This document shows positions 16,606-24,621 of a stretch of DNA of 48,573 nt, in pieces (the stretch's first letter is position 1; the number at the start of each line of letters is the position of its first letter). Under the pieces are notes generated by a model, which was not told the DNA's origin, searched no databases, and was given only the letters and a program-made list of their open reading frames with translations. The DNA is taken from positions 1 through 48,573 of the forward strand of contig CAJMOS010000007.1 in assembly GCA_905215015.1 (NCBI GenBank). The letters run 5' to 3'. Position numbers and translations under genes: made by a program. The stretch is from an uncultured bacterium. GTDB taxonomy: Bacteria; Spirochaetota; Spirochaetia; Sphaerochaetales; Sphaerochaetaceae.

Positions 16606-17291
16606 CGCTCACTCCTTCGTACCAATGCCACAATCTGATGCATCACTTCTTCTTCCGTTGCCTCGGCAATCGTCACAGCGCAGGGTTCGACGACGTCCCC
16701 GACATGGACCAGGAGTCCACCCAACACCCGCGCCATTTCCCTCACGTCTTCGCTGAAAGGGCGGTCCTCGTAGCTGACCACCAGATCCGCTCCTCCGGTA
16801 TCCAGGGCAAGCCGCTCAACAAGCCCGTCCGGCGCATACGAGGAGGAAAGGGAGATGCAGGCCTCCCAATTGAAACGGTCGGCCGCCTCCTTGGCTCCTT
16901 TCCTGCAAAGGGCGGTAAAAGCGCCTGCTTCGTAGACAAGCCGCTCCAGCCCTTCGGGGGCATCCACCAGAAGGACTACCCGGTCTCGTAGCAGGTCCTC
17001 GGGCCTTCCTGAAGAGGCAAGACCGTAGAGGGAACTGACTCCGAAGCCACAGCAGGCCTCATCGTAGTCGGTCCCCAGTCCGAAAGGCACTCCTCCCAAC
17101 AGGACCGAAGCAGGATACAGCTGACGCGCTTTCCCATATTGGTCGAGCTGTTCCTTCCAGTGGGGAATCGAGGAAACCTCCAGCGGGAGGTCGTCAAAAG
17201 CGAACTCGGGCATCTCCACCGAACCGGCGTGGACGAACAGATGGTGGCAGATTGCCCTGACAAGAAGTGCACTATAGGCATCGGGTCTCAT
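16602..17291 (-). CDS. Hypothetical protein co-transcribed with the aldo/keto reductase
   Basis: I do not recognise the family. The protein of about 229 aa is soluble-looking, acidic and cysteine-containing (ICHH near the N-terminus, EACCGFG in the middle, EPCAVT near the end). The start is uncertain. An ATG at 17291 sits 7 bases after TATGCT with a TGC extension (a leaderless candidate, but no good -35). ATG 17303 has AGGAAAG 11-17 bases upstream, and ATG 17354 is further still. The ATGA overlap with the AKR-ferredoxin gene implies a shared pathway or complex. Confidence 0.65.
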   Translation of the reverse strand: MRPDAYSALLVRAICHHLFVHAGSVEMPEFAFDDLPLEVSSIPHWKEQLDQYGKARQLYPASVLLGGVPFGLGTDYDEACCGFGVSSLYGLASSGRPEDLLRDRVVLLVDAPEGLERLVYEAGAFTALCRKGAKEAADRFNWEACISLSSSYAPDGLVERLALDTGGADLVVSYEDRPFSEDVREMARVLGGLLVHVGDVVEPCAVTIAEATEEEVMHQIVALVRRSER

Positions 17292-17750
17292 ATGGTCCAG
17301 CATAGCACCAAAGCTTTCCTCTGTCTTGCTTGCGTGCCCCGCCGCTTTGTCCATACCGAGCTGCCTGTCTCGTCCGGCACCAACGAAGGCTGTATGGACA
17401 AAATCAAGTTGCCTAAGAGTACAATTTTCGGTTTCATGGATACCTATTCTTCCTTTGGGTCATGCGCATGCTCCCGCCACAAGACAACATCACGCAAAAG
17501 ACATGAAACGAAATCCGCCTATGGCTGTCTGGATCTTCCGCCTGTTAGCCCGCACATCAAAAGCCGGAGGAACCCGTTTTTTTGAGTTCCAGACATTTCA
17601 TGAGTTTTTCTGTTCAGTTCTGAAAGCAACTCGTCACCTAGGTTTCTTGATTTCAGAATAAGGTCCGATGTGTCTCACAATTTACATCAAGAATAATTTC
17701 TGATTCTTTTAAGTAAATCTGTGGGCTCGTACGGAAATCCATAGTAAGAT

Positions 17751-17990
17751 GTAGGTATGGCAGTCGATACATACGAATCTCAGTCGCTTTCTGCTGGTCC
17801 TGGGCAGGAATATCTTTCTGACGATTGTATCGAGGTGAAGGAGTGACGTGCTGGTCAAACGTCTTGCGTCCAGCAGGGCGACGTCCAAGGTGGCCATCAT
17901 CTCCGCTAATCCGGATTACCCGCCACAGGTGGTGGATTCCGACTCCGCGTCTATTCTCGGCAAGGTCGTAGGATGGATACACGGAAGCCG
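17751..17990 (+). pseudogene. Decayed S24-type (cI/LexA-like) repressor, catalytic segment deleted
   Basis: Two fragments in different frames resemble the C-terminal part of S24-family phage-type repressors. The first (17757-17846) reads ESQSLSAGPGQEYLSDD, the linker that normally precedes the protease domain, and ends at a stop. The second, from about 17844 in another frame, reads DVLVKRLA then KVAIISANPDYPPQVVDSDS and ILGKVVGWI, the domain's C-terminal strands. The intervening segment, which should hold the catalytic Ser (GDSM), is missing. The N-terminal HTH is not seen upstream, where the frame has stops. Family assignment is by pattern memory only. Confidence 0.65.
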
Positions 17991-18060
17991 GTGTAAGGGA
18001 GGGGCCCATGCACATCATCCTTGATTTTTGGGGAGACAGAGGGTCCCATACTATTGACAT

Positions 18061-18102
18061 CTCCCACAGGCCTCTGGCGTTTGCCATGCACACTTGTGGG
18101 AG
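18061..18102. repeat. Inverted repeat upstream of the Abi_2 fragment
   Basis: CTCCCACA (18061-18068) and TGTGGGAG (18095-18102) are perfect complements separated by 26 bases, ending 21 bases before the Abi_2 fragment's ATG. It could form a hairpin RNA. No terminator U-tract follows. Confidence 0.5.
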
Positions 18103-18123
18103 TTCTGCTTTCCGGGGTGGACG

Positions 18124-18327
18124 ATGAAGAAATCCAAGACCATCTCGGAAAGCCGCGGCCAGAAAGTCGAAGACAGGGCAAAGGCGGCAGACTTTCTGCT
18201 CCACAACAACCACTATAGGGCAAGCGGCTGTTCCTTGACCTTGCGCGACCATGATGTTTTCTTTCCCAACGCAAGATTTCAGAACATCATGGGCATCTAT
18301 GAGTCCGACAGAAAACTCGGGACGGGA
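18124..18327 (+). pseudogene. N-terminal fragment of an Abi_2 (AbiD/AbiF) abortive infection protein
   Basis: From ATG 18124 the frame reads GQKVEDRAKAADFLLHNNHYRASG, then SLTLRDHDVFFPNARFQNIM and GIYESDRKL. This matches the start of Abi_2 proteins (NNYYRxSGYS, then F..I...Y.FD.KLR). After DRKL the similarity stops, and the remaining ~200-residue helical domain is absent. The frame continues as unrelated sequence to 18555. A Cys replaces the usual Tyr of the SGY motif. Intact members give phage abortive infection; this copy should be inactive. Confidence 0.7.
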
Positions 18328-18596
18328 ACCAAGTCCAACCAAATGTCGCTGGCCGACTGGATGCGCAAGTGGATCGGCACGCAAAAAAAAGCGAGAGGTT
18401 GTCGAGGCGAGAATCGTGCCAATGCCCGGAACCTGCAAGACGAACCCGCTGTCGAGCATCGTGATGCACGACAACTGAAGGACGAGAAGGAATATTGCTG
18501 CTACATGGTCCAAGATCTTGGTTTTCATGGGCAAAAGAAGGACAAGCCGATATGACTTTATTTATTGTTCATTGCATGACAAATACATAATACACT

Positions 18597-19460
18597 ATGC
18601 AAATACATACTGAATCCATGGACATTCTCCATTTGAAGGCGGTTCTGGCAAGCTTCCTCACCTATTTGGTCTGGATCCTGCTTACCCCTTCCTGCCTTCA
18701 CTTGTTCCGCATCCTCCCGCTTCCCGATCCCATGGCGACCTACCTGGGCACAATCGGCAGTTCGATCGCCATGGCGATCGGGGTGCTGCTCAGCGCACGG
18801 GTATTGATGCGAAAGCCGTTGCTTGCCTGCGTCAGCAACCAGCCCTGCATCGCCCGGTTCCTGGTTCCTTTTCTCAGCGGTATCGCCTGTTTCACCATGT
18901 TCACCCTGCTGCGTATCGCTCTTGCCCCAACCCTCTTCACCTGGCAGGCTCCCCGGGCGGGAACCTATGCCTCCATGCTCCTTCTCGTGCTGGTGATGAA
19001 TACAATCCAGTGCGCAAGCGAGGAGTTCATGATGCGGATTTTCCCCAGCCACGCCCTGCCTGACAGGCTGGGCAGCAGTCTGCTCTGCACCCTGCTGTTC
19101 CTCCTTCCCCATCTAGGCAATGCCGAGCTGAAAGAAGGCAACGCCTTGCTTGTCCTTTCCTCCTACGTCATTTTTGGATTCTGGGGAACGTGGGAAAGCC
19201 TTGCCGAGGGTGGGTTTGGATACTCGCTTGGCATCCATATGGCTAACAACCTGGTCGTTTCCCTCCTTGTCGGATACGAGTCAACACCCCTGCGCACCTA
19301 TCCGCTTTTCATGACTTCGGAGCGAAGCGGCAACCTTGGAGAGCTTTTGACCCTCGTCGCTACCCTCGCCATCACCTCGTTGTTTAGCCGTCACTTTTTG
19401 GCCTATACTCTGAACCATCATGGCAAGCAAACAGAAGCAAACGGCAAAACCCAGAGCTAG
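18597..19460 (+). CDS. CPBP-family intramembrane metalloprotease
   Basis: A 287-aa membrane protein with about seven hydrophobic helices. The three CPBP motifs are visible: SEEFMMR (EExxxR), LLPHL with its His, and GIHMANN (HxxxN), which together form the zinc site in the membrane as in Rce1-type CAAX proteases. The bacterial substrate is unknown. The start is uncertain: ATG 18597 or 18618. Neither has a ribosome binding site, and an AT-rich TACATA box lies 7 bases before 18597. Its 3' end overlaps the nuclease gene by 41 bases. Confidence 0.8.
   Translation: MQIHTESMDILHLKAVLASFLTYLVWILLTPSCLHLFRILPLPDPMATYLGTIGSSIAMAIGVLLSARVLMRKPLLACVSNQPCIARFLVPFLSGIACFTMFTLLRIALAPTLFTWQAPRAGTYASMLLLVLVMNTIQCASEEFMMRIFPSHALPDRLGSSLLCTLLFLLPHLGNAELKEGNALLVLSSYVIFGFWGTWESLAEGGFGYSLGIHMANNLVVSLLVGYESTPLRTYPLFMTSERSGNLGELLTLVATLAITSLFSRHFLAYTLNHHGKQTEANGKTQS
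19380..19409 (+). promoter_or_regulatory. Promoter of the nuclease gene, very short leader
   Basis: TTGTTT (19380-19385), 18-base spacer and TATACT (19404-19409), inside the end of the CPBP gene; 10 bases then ATG 19420. The predicted leader is 3-4 bases. Confidence 0.45.
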
Positions 19461-20433
19461 CAAGAAGTCTGGCAAACGGCACTCCAGCGCCGGCAAGAAG
19501 ATCCTTTTCTTCCTGTTCGTCCTGGTGGTACTCTGCATCCTCCTCGTCCTGTTCGCCCCGGAGCCAGAACCGGAAGCGACCACTACGGATGCGGCGGACT
19601 GGATCCAAGGGCTGGAGCTTCCCGCCCCGGTACCTGGAGAGCAGATCATCACCCATACCGGTTACACCCTTTCCTACAACGAGGAGTACGAGCAGCCTTC
19701 CTATGTCGCATACCTGCTGACCAGGGATAAGGTCTACGGGGCCTTGGACCGGGCTGACAACTTCCGCGCCGACCCCGCTGTCACCACCGGCAGCGCCACC
19801 CTGGACGACTACCGCTCCAGCGGTTACGACCGCGGCCATCTTTGCCCGGCAGCCGACCAGAAATGGTCGGCCCAAGCCATGGACGACTCATTTTACATGA
19901 GCAACATGTCTCCTCAGGTACCCGCTTTCAACCGTGGCATCTGGGGTAGCCTGGAGGCGACGGTGCGTACCTTCGCCAACGACTACGGGGCTGTCTATGT
20001 GGTCACCGGCCCTGTACTCACTGACGGTCCTTACAAGACCATTGGCGCCAACAAGGTGGCGGTACCCAAGGAGTACTACAAGGCGATCCTCGCCTATGAT
20101 GGCAAAGAGAACGCCAAGGCAATCGGATTCCTGCTTCCCAACGAAGGTTCCAAGAAACGGGTGCAGGACTACGCCTGCTCGATCGACGACCTGGAACTGA
20201 AGACCGGATTGGACTTCTTTCCCAAGCTGGACGACAACATCGAGATGACTGTCGAGGATTCCTACAGCCTGAAGGATTGGGACTGGAAGGAGTTCAGCGC
20301 CAAAGACGAGCCGAAAACGTTGGTTCCCGAGACCAAAACGAGCGACGAGAGGAGCGAAAGCATCAAACAGGTGATCCTGGTCGTGGCCAGCGAGCTGCGC
20401 AAACAACTGGCCACCTGGTTCAACACCCTTTGA
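19420..20433 (+). CDS. Membrane-anchored DNA/RNA non-specific endonuclease (NucA/EndoG family)
   Basis: A 337-aa protein. A basic N-terminus (1-27) and a single hydrophobic segment (about 28-46) anchor it, so the nuclease domain should face the periplasm. The beta-beta-alpha-metal active site is clear: SSGYDRGHLCPAAD with catalytic His140, and the downstream metal-binding Asn in SNMSPQVPAFNRGIW. It cleaves DNA and RNA without sequence preference. Possible roles are nucleotide scavenging or degradation of incoming DNA. The C-terminal ~50 residues are charged and may be flexible. It ends before a strong hairpin shared with the convergent ATPase gene. Confidence 0.9.
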   Translation: MASKQKQTAKPRASKKSGKRHSSAGKKILFFLFVLVVLCILLVLFAPEPEPEATTTDAADWIQGLELPAPVPGEQIITHTGYTLSYNEEYEQPSYVAYLLTRDKVYGALDRADNFRADPAVTTGSATLDDYRSSGYDRGHLCPAADQKWSAQAMDDSFYMSNMSPQVPAFNRGIWGSLEATVRTFANDYGAVYVVTGPVLTDGPYKTIGANKVAVPKEYYKAILAYDGKENAKAIGFLLPNEGSKKRVQDYACSIDDLELKTGLDFFPKLDDNIEMTVEDSYSLKDWDWKEFSAKDEPKTLVPETKTSDERSESIKQVILVVASELRKQLATWFNTL

Positions 20434-20461
20434 AACCGAAGGCACTCGGACCGAACAAGAA

Positions 20462-20488
20462 CGCTGCCTTGGAAACTCCAAGGCAGCG
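20462..20488. terminator. Bidirectional hairpin between convergent genes
   Basis: An 11-bp perfect inverted repeat, CGCTGCCTTGG and CCAAGGCAGCG, with a five-base loop, between the nuclease stop (20433) and the ATPase stop (20513). There is no clear T-tract on either strand. Confidence 0.65.
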
Positions 20489-20512
20489 ACTATCATCGAT
20501 ATCAATTACGCG

Positions 20513-21220
20513 TTAGCGGGAAATCAGCATCGTCCGAGGATCAAGGTCGACCCCGACAGGCTTCTGCAGGTCCTTGCCATGGGCATGCACGCAGGTCATC
20601 ACTACCTTGTCGGTCGCGTCGTCGTACTTGAGTCCGATCAGGACATCCACCACAGAGCGGTACGGCTCGATGGTGTTGGGAACACCGTACTTGTCGATTG
20701 TCGCGTCGGAGCGGACCGGTGAGACGCTGAACCAGACCTCAAGCTGCAGGTCCTCGGCGAACTTCTTGATCGCCTGCACATCCTCCTGGCTCGCCAGGGT
20801 CAGCTTGTAGCCGTCGAAAAGCACCGCGTCAGCCTTCAGGATCCCTTCCTTGATCTGGGTTTCCAAGTTGGACAGCACCTTCTTGATGGAGACATCCTCC
20901 TGGCTGAAATTCATGACAAAGCGATGCCGGACAATCTGCTCATAGATACTGTTCGCGTCATCAAGGCTCAACCCCTTCGAGATGCTATTGAAGACCTCCT
21001 TGTACCACGCAATCACATGCTCGACATTTCCGTTGAACGAAACATGAATGACATGCTCGCCATGAAGCAATTTGTCGGTAGCGAGCTGCACCAGGCATGC
21101 AGTCTTTCCCACACCCCTGCGGGAGACCAGTACACCGAGGTTACCCTTGCCGAGCCCGCCACCGATCGCCTTGTCAAAGACTCTCATGGGAGAAAGAGAA
21201 TTCAATTCATTGATTTCCAT
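20513..21220 (-). CDS. RecA/KaiC-superfamily ATPase-like protein
   Basis: A 235-aa protein with a Walker A-like motif SRRGVGKT near residues 33-40 (GNLGVLVSRRGVGKTACLVQL) and a Walker B-like strand ADAVLFDGYKL. This is the arrangement of RecA-superfamily ATPases such as KaiC, but it lacks a recognisable partner domain. It seems to be a stand-alone cytoplasmic ATPase; I recall similar proteins of unknown role in spirochaetes. GGAGG lies 8-12 bases before the ATG. The leader and first codons resemble hpf (TATATTGGA..., CGATG, GGAGG, GCGCGTATG). Confidence 0.7.
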   Translation of the reverse strand: MEINELNSLSPMRVFDKAIGGGLGKGNLGVLVSRRGVGKTACLVQLATDKLLHGEHVIHVSFNGNVEHVIAWYKEVFNSISKGLSLDDANSIYEQIVRHRFVMNFSQEDVSIKKVLSNLETQIKEGILKADAVLFDGYKLTLASQEDVQAIKKFAEDLQLEVWFSVSPVRSDATIDKYGVPNTIEPYRSVVDVLIGLKYDDATDKVVMTCVHAHGKDLQKPVGVDLDPRTMLISR

Positions 21221-21252
21221 ACGCGCTTACCTCCAGCATCGTTGTTTTCTCC

Positions 21253-21258
21253 AATATA
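21253..21258 (-). promoter_or_regulatory. Likely -10 box of the RecA-like gene
   Basis: TATATT on the minus strand, 32 bases before ATG 21220, followed by TGGAGAAAACAACGATG and a GGAGG ribosome binding site. No good -35 is seen; the arrangement parallels hpf. Confidence 0.4.
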
Positions 21259-21321
21259 CCATACAAATCTCCCAGAGGCTATTTTTTCCATGAGGAAAAG
21301 GGGAACCACGTCCGGAAGAGG

Positions 21322-21984
21322 TCAAATCAATCCCTGCTCGTGCTGTTCCTTGATGAGGATGAACGAATCCTCCACATGGGTGCGCATCTTCCTTTCCGCA
21401 TTGTCCGGATCACCTTTGCCAATCTCGTCCATCAGCATGCGATGCCAATACCGCGGATATTTCGCCCTTGGGGCGTTGGTGGCAATTGATTTGGAAAGAA
21501 TCCAGAACAGGTTCATTTTCCTCAGTTCCTCAAGCATCAGCTCATTTCCCGTGGCTCTCGTCAGTTCGAGATGAAACTGGATGTGCTTCTCCTGGATTTG
21601 CACCTTCGTCTCTTCCGTATAGGGAATCGTATCGAGTTGAGTCGCGAGGTCGTACAGTTTCTCCTTTTGCGAGCCGGCAAACGGATGGATGGCAAGATAA
21701 CGGGCGGAAAAGCATTCCAGCGCCTCTCGTATCTGGTATGTCTGCCAAATCTTCTCAAAGGAGGGCACAGTCACATAATACCCCCACTGAGGTTTCGATT
21801 GAATCAGCATTTCCCCCTGCAACCGCTTTACGGCTTCAAGGACGGGAATCACGCTGGTACCCGTCTGCTCTGCCATTTTCCTTAAGGAAATGCGGAAACC
21901 TGGCTTGAACTCCCCGCTCAGAATCTTTCCCTGGATGATGCGGTATGCCTTCTCTCCGGCAGTCTCAAATACATTTCCATCCAT
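21322..21984 (-). CDS. GntR-family transcriptional regulator (FCD domain)
   Basis: A 220-aa regulator. The winged helix occupies about 10-75 (GEFKPGFRISLRKMAEQTGTSVIPVLEAVKRLQGE), followed by the all-helical FCD ligand domain with its metal or ligand residues (REALE near 88, EKHIQFHLEL with His, WHRMLMDEI with His). FCD regulators usually sense small carboxylic acids. It lies next to, and on the same strand as, a tricarboxylate-type transporter and a 2-hydroxyacid dehydrogenase, which it probably controls. A palindrome upstream of tctC is a candidate operator. GAGGAAATGG precedes the start. Confidence 0.88.
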   Translation of the reverse strand: MDGNVFETAGEKAYRIIQGKILSGEFKPGFRISLRKMAEQTGTSVIPVLEAVKRLQGEMLIQSKPQWGYYVTVPSFEKIWQTYQIREALECFSARYLAIHPFAGSQKEKLYDLATQLDTIPYTEETKVQIQEKHIQFHLELTRATGNELMLEELRKMNLFWILSKSIATNAPRAKYPRYWHRMLMDEIGKGDPDNAERKMRTHVEDSFILIKEQHEQGLI

Positions 21985-22103
21985 ATTTCCATTTCCTCGT
22001 CCTTCCTATATGGCGGGAAACCGACCGAAAGGTCAATGTGTAAAAGAAAAGTTCCCATCGAAGGCCATGCCGGATGGGAACGGAAAATCTTGGCCTTGTG
22101 CTT

Positions 22104-23075
22104 TCAGCCCAGTCTCGGATGCGGAGGATTGTTCACCGCATAGCGAGGCTTCTTGTGGTCAAGCATGACATCCATCACGTTATACCCCATATCCATGCTG
22201 CAACGCATAAAGGAATCCTCCGTCGCCGATGCATTGTGCGGCGTCATCACCACGTTCTCCAAACCATAGAGAGCGTTGGACAACGGAAGCGGCTCCTCGC
22301 TGTAACAGTCAAGACCGGCTCCCCAGAGCTTGCCGCTCTTCAATGCGGCAACGAGGGCAGGTTCGTCCACCTCCAATCCTCGGGCTGCATTGATGAAGAT
22401 CGCACGATCCTTCATCTTCGCAAAGAAAGACGCATCGCACATGCCTCGGGTCTTGTCCGTCATCGGGAGATGGATGGTCACCACATCACTTCGTTCCAGC
22501 ACCTCGTCCAAAGAACGGATGCATTTCATGCCTTCGGGAATATTTGCAGTGTTGCAATACGGATCATAGGCAAGAACCTGCATGTCGAGGCCATCCTTGC
22601 ACTTCCTCGCCACGGCCCTTCCTATCCGTCCGAAGCCGATGATGCCCACCGTCTTGCCGCACAGTTCCATGCCAAGCTTCGTGCGGATGGCAAAATCCCC
22701 CTTGCGCATATGGCTGTCATTCATGTGCAGGTTCCGCGCAACGGCCAACATCAGCAGCACGGTATGCTCCGCCACTGCATTGGTCAGCGCCGTGGGAGTA
22801 TTCGCGACCCAGATTCCCAACTCATTTGCCGCCTGGATGTCGATTTTCTCGGTACCGACCCCATACCGGCTGATAATCTTGAGCTTCTTTGCCGCCTCAA
22901 GCACACGCCGGGTATAAAACTCTGTCCGGGCAAGAACCACATCCACATCCTTGACCGCATCGCAAAGGGCATCCTCGTCATGGATATCGGCCGGACAATG
23001 GGTCACCGTAGCTCCCGCATCCAAGAGCGGTTGGACCCCTCGCATGATCACATCATGGGAAACAAGTATCTTCAT
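22104..23075 (-). CDS. D-2-hydroxyacid dehydrogenase (SerA-like)
   Basis: A 323-aa NAD-dependent enzyme. The Rossmann motif GIIGFGRIGRAVA is near residue 145. The catalytic trio is an Arg in INAARGLEVD, a Glu in DCYSEEPLP and a His in TPHNASATED, as in phosphoglycerate and glyoxylate/hydroxypyruvate reductases. It interconverts a 2-hydroxy acid and a 2-keto acid; the substrate is likely what the adjacent Tct transporter imports (inference). It follows tctA by 22 bases on the same strand, so it is probably the last gene of the tctCBA operon. Confidence 0.88.
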   Translation of the reverse strand: MKILVSHDVIMRGVQPLLDAGATVTHCPADIHDEDALCDAVKDVDVVLARTEFYTRRVLEAAKKLKIISRYGVGTEKIDIQAANELGIWVANTPTALTNAVAEHTVLLMLAVARNLHMNDSHMRKGDFAIRTKLGMELCGKTVGIIGFGRIGRAVARKCKDGLDMQVLAYDPYCNTANIPEGMKCIRSLDEVLERSDVVTIHLPMTDKTRGMCDASFFAKMKDRAIFINAARGLEVDEPALVAALKSGKLWGAGLDCYSEEPLPLSNALYGLENVVMTPHNASATEDSFMRCSMDMGYNVMDVMLDHKKPRYAVNNPPHPRLG

Positions 23076-23097
23076 ACATCTGCCTCACTGGTCCGCT

Positions 23098-24612
23098 TCA
23101 ACGTGTATTCGTCTCGCGGTTTTGTATCCGCACCAAGAAGAAGGAAAAGACAACCGTCAGGAGCAGGAACACGAGGGAATCCGGTTCAAGGAAGATTGCC
23201 AAGTTGTTCTTCGAGATGGAAAGGGTCCTCCGGAAATAGGTTTCGAACAACGGCCCGAGGAGCGCTCCGAGGATGAGCGTCACCGGAGCATACTTTTCCT
23301 TTCGCATAACGTATACGACGATGCCGATCACAATCGAGACGATGATCTGGAAGATCGAGTTCGTCGCCGCATAGGCACCCGCTATCGCAATCAGCGCAAT
23401 AGTTGTATACAGCACGATCCGGTTGATCCGCACAATCTTGATGTAGTAGGGACCGAACAGGAAAAGGGAAAGGGGAATCAGCACGACCGCAGCAACCAGA
23501 AGCGCCGCATACATCGGAGCGACCAGATGCATCTGCCTGGTCATGATGTCCGGACCCGGAACGATGCCATAGACCATGAGCACGCCGAGCACCACTGCGG
23601 TAACTCCATCACCGGGAATGCCGAACGCAAGCATGGGTACCATGGCTCCGCCACAGACGGCATTGTTTGCACTTTCCGAACATGCGATGCCCTCGATGGA
23701 ACCGTTTCCAAAGAGCTCGGGGTGCTTTGCGGACCGCTTTCCCTCTGCATAGCAGACAAAGGAGGCAAGCGAACCACCGGTACCGGGAAGCACGCCAATG
23801 AAGAATCCGATGACCGAACTCTTCAGGTAGTGCTTGAGTCCGATATCCTTCATGTCCTGCCAGCTGGGCCAGAAATCTTTCCGATGGATCACGAGACCCT
23901 TCACCTGGTTGGAAATGGCCTCATACTCGCTGTTCTTTACCTCGCTCTGGGTAAGCACCTCGCTGATGGCGAACGCACCGATCACTATCGGCACGAAGTC
24001 CAGTCCTTCCATCAGCACGACGGAGTTGAAGGTAAACCGGGCGGTGGGGTTCAGCAATCCCATGCCGACCGAGCTGCATATATAGCCGATGAGCGCCATG
24101 AGCACGGCCTTTTTCCAAGCCTTGCCTTGGGTGATGCAAATGACCGTGATTGCAAAGAAAATCAGAGAAGCCTTGCCAGGGGTCTTGACGAGCAACGCGG
24201 CCTTTACGGCAATCGGGCTCACCAGAATCAACAGGATCACGCCAATCGCTCCACCGATGGCGGATGAAATGGACGCGAAGCCGATGGCTCTGGCACCCTC
24301 ACCCCGTTGCATCATCGGATACCCTTCCAAACCGGTCATGCAAGAAGAAGGCGCTCCTGGAATGTTGATGGTGATGGCAGTGATCGAGCCACCGTACATG
24401 CCCGCCATATAGATGCCCATGCACATGCACAGCGCCATATTCATCGGCATGCTGTATGTCAAAGGCAGGAGCAGCACAATCGCCAAGGTCGCCGTCAGGC
24501 CGGGGATGATGGCGAACACCACTCCAATAAGAAAGCCGACGAGCAAAGAAAGGAAGTTTGCCGGCAAAAGCAAGGTGCCAAAGCCGTTGAGAACCTGCAA
24601 CAACGTATTCAT
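23098..24612 (-). CDS. tctA: Tripartite tricarboxylate transporter, large permease TctA
   Basis: A 504-aa membrane protein with about 12 helices. Signature TctA blocks are GLTATLAIVLLLPLTY, YGGSITAITINIPGAPSS and VLPGTGGSLASFVCYAEGKR plus MLAFGIPGDGVTAVVLG, the paired Gly/Pro-rich loops of this family. With TctB and the binding protein TctC it imports carboxylates using an ion gradient. Gene order on this strand is tctC, tctB, tctA, dehydrogenase. Confidence 0.93.
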   Translation of the reverse strand: MNTLLQVLNGFGTLLLPANFLSLLVGFLIGVVFAIIPGLTATLAIVLLLPLTYSMPMNMALCMCMGIYMAGMYGGSITAITINIPGAPSSCMTGLEGYPMMQRGEGARAIGFASISSAIGGAIGVILLILVSPIAVKAALLVKTPGKASLIFFAITVICITQGKAWKKAVLMALIGYICSSVGMGLLNPTARFTFNSVVLMEGLDFVPIVIGAFAISEVLTQSEVKNSEYEAISNQVKGLVIHRKDFWPSWQDMKDIGLKHYLKSSVIGFFIGVLPGTGGSLASFVCYAEGKRSAKHPELFGNGSIEGIACSESANNAVCGGAMVPMLAFGIPGDGVTAVVLGVLMVYGIVPGPDIMTRQMHLVAPMYAALLVAAVVLIPLSLFLFGPYYIKIVRINRIVLYTTIALIAIAGAYAATNSIFQIIVSIVIGIVVYVMRKEKYAPVTLILGALLGPLFETYFRRTLSISKNNLAIFLEPDSLVFLLLTVVFSFFLVRIQNRETNTR

Positions 24613-24621
24613 GCCGGCCTC

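Larger units (their letters stand above)
17304..18596. other. Gene-poor remnant region
   Basis: About 1.3 kb with no intact gene. It contains fragments of an S24-type repressor (17751-17990) and an Abi_2 gene (18124-18327), an 8-bp inverted repeat (18061-18102), and a run of eight A that separates frames near 18385. Base composition is patchy, with AT-rich stretches around 17580-17750 and 18545-18600. A 63-residue open frame from 17394 has no recognisable domain. It reads as a decayed mobile or defence insertion. Confidence 0.6.

Noticed and set aside
18379..18390. Run of eight A separating reading frames after the Abi_2 fragment
   Set aside because: It could be a programmed frameshift or sequencing error, but both sides lack clear homology, so restoring the frame would not rebuild the gene.
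17653..18534. Minus-strand open frame of 293 codons in the gene-poor region
   Set aside because: Runs antisense to the S24 and Abi_2 fragments and has no recognisable family pattern.
22951..24267. Plus-strand open frame of 438 codons
   Set aside because: Antisense to the dehydrogenase and tctA; very His/Arg/Gly-rich, no domain.
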